The translations under genes were made by a program, and so were the position numbers. Below are positions 16,601-17,504 of a stretch of 17,504 bases of DNA, piece by piece (the first letter of the stretch is position 1; each line of letters starts with the position of its first letter). The notes below the pieces were generated by a model that saw only the letters and a list, made by a program, of their open reading frames with translations, did not search any database and was not told the DNA's origin. Source of the stretch: JBBIRG01 sp964410965 (GTDB lineage: Bacteria; CLD3; SB21; JBBIRG01); NCBI GenBank assembly GCA_964410965.1, contig CAYPIY010000017.1:1-17504 (forward strand). Direction: 5' to 3'.

Positions 16601-17504
16601 CAATAACGTGTTTGCCTACAATGACAGCACGGGCATTCTGGTAACCGACATTCATACGAAAAATAATGATTTTTCAGTAAATCGGTTTTACGACAACGGC
16701 GTACCAGCACGAATTATCAACGATGCGCAATGGTCCATATCCGTTCCGGCAGTGGATTCAATGGATTACAGCTATATCCTATACGGATCAGCAATCCCGA
16801 ACGGACATGTACACATTTTCACCGACAGTTCGGCTGTTTCCCAAGGAAGAATGTATCTGGCGTCAGTCACTGCGGACGGTTCAGGAAACTGGTCCGTGAA
16901 TGTACCTTATTATTCCGGATGGTACTACAGCGCGCTGCAGGATACGGCCGGTAATACGTCCGGTTTTTCGGCGCCTTTTCTTCCGGTGATTCCCGTACTT
17001 ACAACCACTCCTGATTCGCTGGATTTCGGGACTGTTTTTATAGGAAACGAGACGATTTTGGAAGTTGTCCTCAAGGCCGGGAATTCAGCGGTCGAAATCA
17101 CGGATGCGTTTGTTTCAGGCGATGCGGTTTTTTCGATGACAGACACCCTGAATTATCCTTTCAGCATTGCTGAGAATGACAGTATTGTCATTCATGTCAG
17201 GTACAGGCCTGAAAATAAGACCATTTCAACGGGTACATTGGCGGTTTATAATAACACACCCGTCAACCCTCTTCAAATTTCTCTCTCCGGTAACGGGTCG
17301 GCCGGAGTTCTTCAATCGTCGCTGTCCGACATATCATTTGGAAGCGTTCTGATCAACGACAGTTCGGAAATCAGTCTTATTCTTAAACCGGTTTCTGGAG
17401 TCGTACGCATTGATTCAGGCGCAATAAAAACCGGCTTGCCGTTCACTTTCGATTTGCCGTCGTTCCCGTATACGCTGATGCAGGGCGATTCGCTTCAGAT
17501 TCCT
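10611..17504 (+). CDS. Giant secreted multi-domain beta-helix surface protein (3' end outside window)
   Basis: The frame runs unbroken from ATG 10611 to the window edge, 2298 codons with no stop. The start is supported by AAAGGAAAAGAG. A basic N-terminal stretch precedes a hydrophobic signal (residues 27-46, cleavage near VFS-QTG), giving a long signal peptide. Residues 59-272 are a LamG/concanavalin-like domain (LWLRADKGI, FNGINQFL, FNGDIHEIIYYD, FVENYLASKYSI). About 275-425 resembles DUF8202 (HHYDVAGIGQSGGNI). Three tandem modules follow at 431-962, 963-1495 and 1496-2130, each a right-handed parallel beta-helix built of NxIGTDxTG and GRNVISGN rungs and closed by an Ig-like linker. From 2131 begin ASH/HYDIN-like domains (TPDSLDFGTVFIGNE; second copy SLSDISFGSVLINDS). 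Such proteins in FCB bacteria are usually T9SS cargo acting as adhesins or glycan-binding surface proteins. A C-terminal sorting domain is expected beyond the edge. No catalytic motif was recognised. Confidence 0.88.
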   Translation, partial: MSNNTMSQGYTGIKAIIRTIRNFFKRMMFVYGFMIGSGLLTGAVFSQTGPGGVGTSVTNKLWLRADKGITQSFSYLGWADVSGNAHFFSQSIAANVPSYETIALNNQPAVRFNGINQFLSSTQAPALNVNPFTVIIVANPKGLTGSDQIPFASYDSVMGSGYFFNATAGNIWKFNTGAFGSYSVYEGGPVAVNSPKIMSGYADQFFVNGVLGTGTFFGNVATNNTMPMFIGKGNNAGYFNGDIHEIIYYDIALNPLQRQFVENYLASKYSIPIINDFFSYDAMHHYDVAGIGQSGGNIVNMAYSGILGMKSVSFTGDPQRIMFGSDGKSDKKSQSGTWTGGVVRKLERSWRVDMTNPQMIDTLFFNLASSFIGDPASLRLMIADDDLFAGATTRTGIYLNNQIAFVNVSLAAGKYITLGSTNQSNFAPVLVTNTSASGPGSLAYAISFTNTNPGTDTIRFAIPDNSVIHTTGTLFISDSYTYIDADMDQDYLPDVELTGDSSFFSGIAVRSSFNTIKGFAIRGFYDFSGGGIHFYDSSAHHNTIQGNYIGLNLAGQRLQSNSYGIYLGYQSRENLIGGYDPAHKNVISGNNFDGIRGYYSNDNTIIGNLIGSDLTGNSGLNNNGSGIALDNSDNNRIGDDAPGGGNLIGSNLYSGIYLTGSKNNQILGNTVGVNATGLQIGNGNYNVLMESSDYNQVGNGTEDGLNTLALAVLDGILINYSTGTRILGNRIGTDITGNLDRGNGRNGIYMADGCDSTVIGDGTEGGRNLISGNSENAIYADGMESGVAYCLIAGNHIGVGADTNTVLGNDSCGIRFFTGGAAVRDNQIEGNRIAYNGPNGGILFEGSSVFNNNLFHNSIYANQSAGLIYLNGAQGNIQPPVISSVAGHLVTGTSEVNALIQVYADNGSQGRHYLDTVRATGTNWQYTADPGLINVNLTALQTVGLNTSVFSYPNSGLSDFLNVTKTSDDGSAGTLRGAIQYANSHPGTDTIRFSLAPRSEIRIYTELPGLSDSGTVIDGDMNGDHMPDIIANGDYAPNDIPGFVISSPHNVLKGLVLHGFRITGAVVMTSPFAFNNTLIGNYIGTDSTGLVAYTNENGIVIENGAHDNYIGLPNPGEGNVISGSSSNGIYISNNCRNIQIVNNFIGTDYTGQYPISNANIGIFVSQSDSIHIGVPGPHGRNIVSANAGAGVMLNQCIGGVVVNNYIGTGVHGNETDLGNGGQGIALLNCSQTVIGSGDAGSGNLISGNQQSALVLGFSSNNHIYGNRIGTDISGMASVPNNGDGIQIGDGCNDNRIGMNTSDGRNIISGNTGAGIYMQATSVNSLHNPVIGNLIGVGADGTTPLGNNSIGISVSCSLVTITADTIMDNIVAYNNSEGIGFYDQSAGNFVYRNSIHSHLHGGIAGFQNGLVPPVFDSLRAGTLYGHSDTNAHIQVFADDDDEGRIFLGETYADASGHWTISGATLPYNKYLTALQTVNHSTSAFSSVFDALIDYLLVTKTADDGSTGTLRSAMIYANVISMGADTIRFLPLSGSIRIASALPIVNQDSLAIDGDINNDGIPDIEITGQDQFSGLIVSSSYNHIHGLIISGFGSSSVNGAIVFSGPNAHNNLVTGCYLGTDTSGTAAYGNYCGIIIRAGASENQIGTAEATGRNVISGNTFGIHISDTISANNRIVGNFVGTSKDGMNPVPNMMGIYLIDTRHVWVGDGTVSGRNLVSGNNWGLYLNNSRFNNIAGNVFGLKSDGMTRMEAEQYMGIVVRESDYNQIGNGTLEGRNISSGHYESGIWLAHSNYNKVTGNLVGLDVTGMNVIKNWDEGISIAGGGMYNQIGDTTEYGRNVIAGSYKNISMQSLSSKKKTSHPPLKEAVREITYEILYNKVIGNYIGTDITGQNIFPAIISDQSGIVLDNTDYNMTNCKNTGNEIGGPAQNFGNVIAGCYDGIVLIATDSNVVSNNRIGTNQSLTADLGNAGSGMVVKDANPHKDGNGESADGGSTYNHIFNNVFAYNDSTGILVTDIHTKNNDFSVNRFYDNGVPARIINDAQWSISVPAVDSMDYSYILYGSAIPNGHVHIFTDSSAVSQGRMYLASVTADGSGNWSVNVPYYSGWYYSALQDTAGNTSGFSAPFLPVIPVLTTTPDSLDFGTVFIGNETILEVVLKAGNSAVEITDAFVSGDAVFSMTDTLNYPFSIAENDSIVIHVRYRPENKTISTGTLAVYNNTPVNPLQISLSGNGSAGVLQSSLSDISFGSVLINDSSEISLILKPVSGVVRIDSGAIKTGLPFTFDLPSFPYTLMQGDSLQIP
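11901..17000 (+). repeat. Three tandem beta-helix modules inside the giant gene
   Basis: Modules begin at 11901, 13497 and 15096 with VTNTSASGPGSLAYAI, VTKTSDDGSAGTLRGAI and VTKTADDGSTGTLRSAM, each followed by a TDTIRF-like strand. The starts are 532 and 533 residues apart. N-x-[IV]-G rung motifs fall at residues 547, 608, 669, 729, 795 in the first; 1081, 1143, 1204, 1266, 1332 in the second; and 1614, 1676, 1735, 1797, 1880, 1952 in the third. Each module ends in a Pro-Pro-Val or Pro-Ala-Val linker with IQVYAD/IQVFAD/VHIFTD and a WxxS/T strand. DNA identity between modules is low, so the duplication is old. Confidence 0.85.

Noticed and set aside
11157..17352. Many short open frames on both strands within the giant gene
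   Set aside because: All lie in other frames of a continuous 2298-codon coding region with clear domain structure and repeat periodicity.

Overview
The window looks like chromosomal DNA from a member of the Fibrobacterota-Chlorobiota-Bacteroidota (FCB) superphylum. It carries a TonB-dependent receptor with an N-terminal carboxypeptidase-regulatory-like domain, an ExbB-ExbD-ExbD set preceded by a PstS-like lipoprotein, and a secreted M14 peptidase ending in a type IX secretion (T9SS) type A sorting domain of the 'FPNPFNPST' kind. That wording, together with clear Shine-Dalgarno sequences and sigma70-like promoter elements, fits Ignavibacteria, Calditrichota, KSB1 or Marinimicrobia-like lineages better than true Bacteroidota. 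The exact phylum cannot be fixed from sequence reading alone.

Layout. Bases 1-1080 (+) hold an autonomous ssb gene with its own terminator and a GxxExxY family gene with its own terminator. Next come about 140 bases of a degenerate repeat with 10-base periodicity (ATTCGTG/ATTTGCG units), which runs into the stop codon of the next gene. Bases 1215-4786 (-) form a compact operon read leftwards: a TetR/WHG-type regulator, a flavoprotein with a four-cysteine motif, and a TonB-dependent outer membrane receptor. A near-perfect 39-base palindrome sits at the promoter of tetR, and a related shorter palindrome lies just upstream of the flavoprotein gene. Bases 4891-5057 (-) hold a decayed T9SS sorting-domain tail with its terminator still in place, the remnant of a lost secreted-protein gene.

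Bases 5337-8457 (+) are a probable operon: a 66-residue membrane protein, a PstS-like lipoprotein, ExbB and two ExbD paralogues. These are the inner-membrane energisers for TonB-type transport; no TonB gene is visible. It is followed at 8520-10322 by the T9SS-exported zinc carboxypeptidase. After a 288-base regulatory gap, a giant open frame starts at 10611 and is still open at the window edge (at least 2298 codons). It encodes a secreted surface protein: long signal peptide, LamG-like and DUF8202-like domains, three tandem modules of right-handed beta-helix plus an Ig-like linker, then ASH-type (HYDIN-like) domains.

The genes suggest an envelope-centred locus: outer-membrane uptake (receptor), its energisation (ExbB/ExbD), and T9SS cargo (peptidase, giant adhesin-like protein). 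The most striking regulatory signal is a textbook CRP/FNR-type 16-mer whose centre lies 41.5 bases before the predicted start of transcription of the giant gene.
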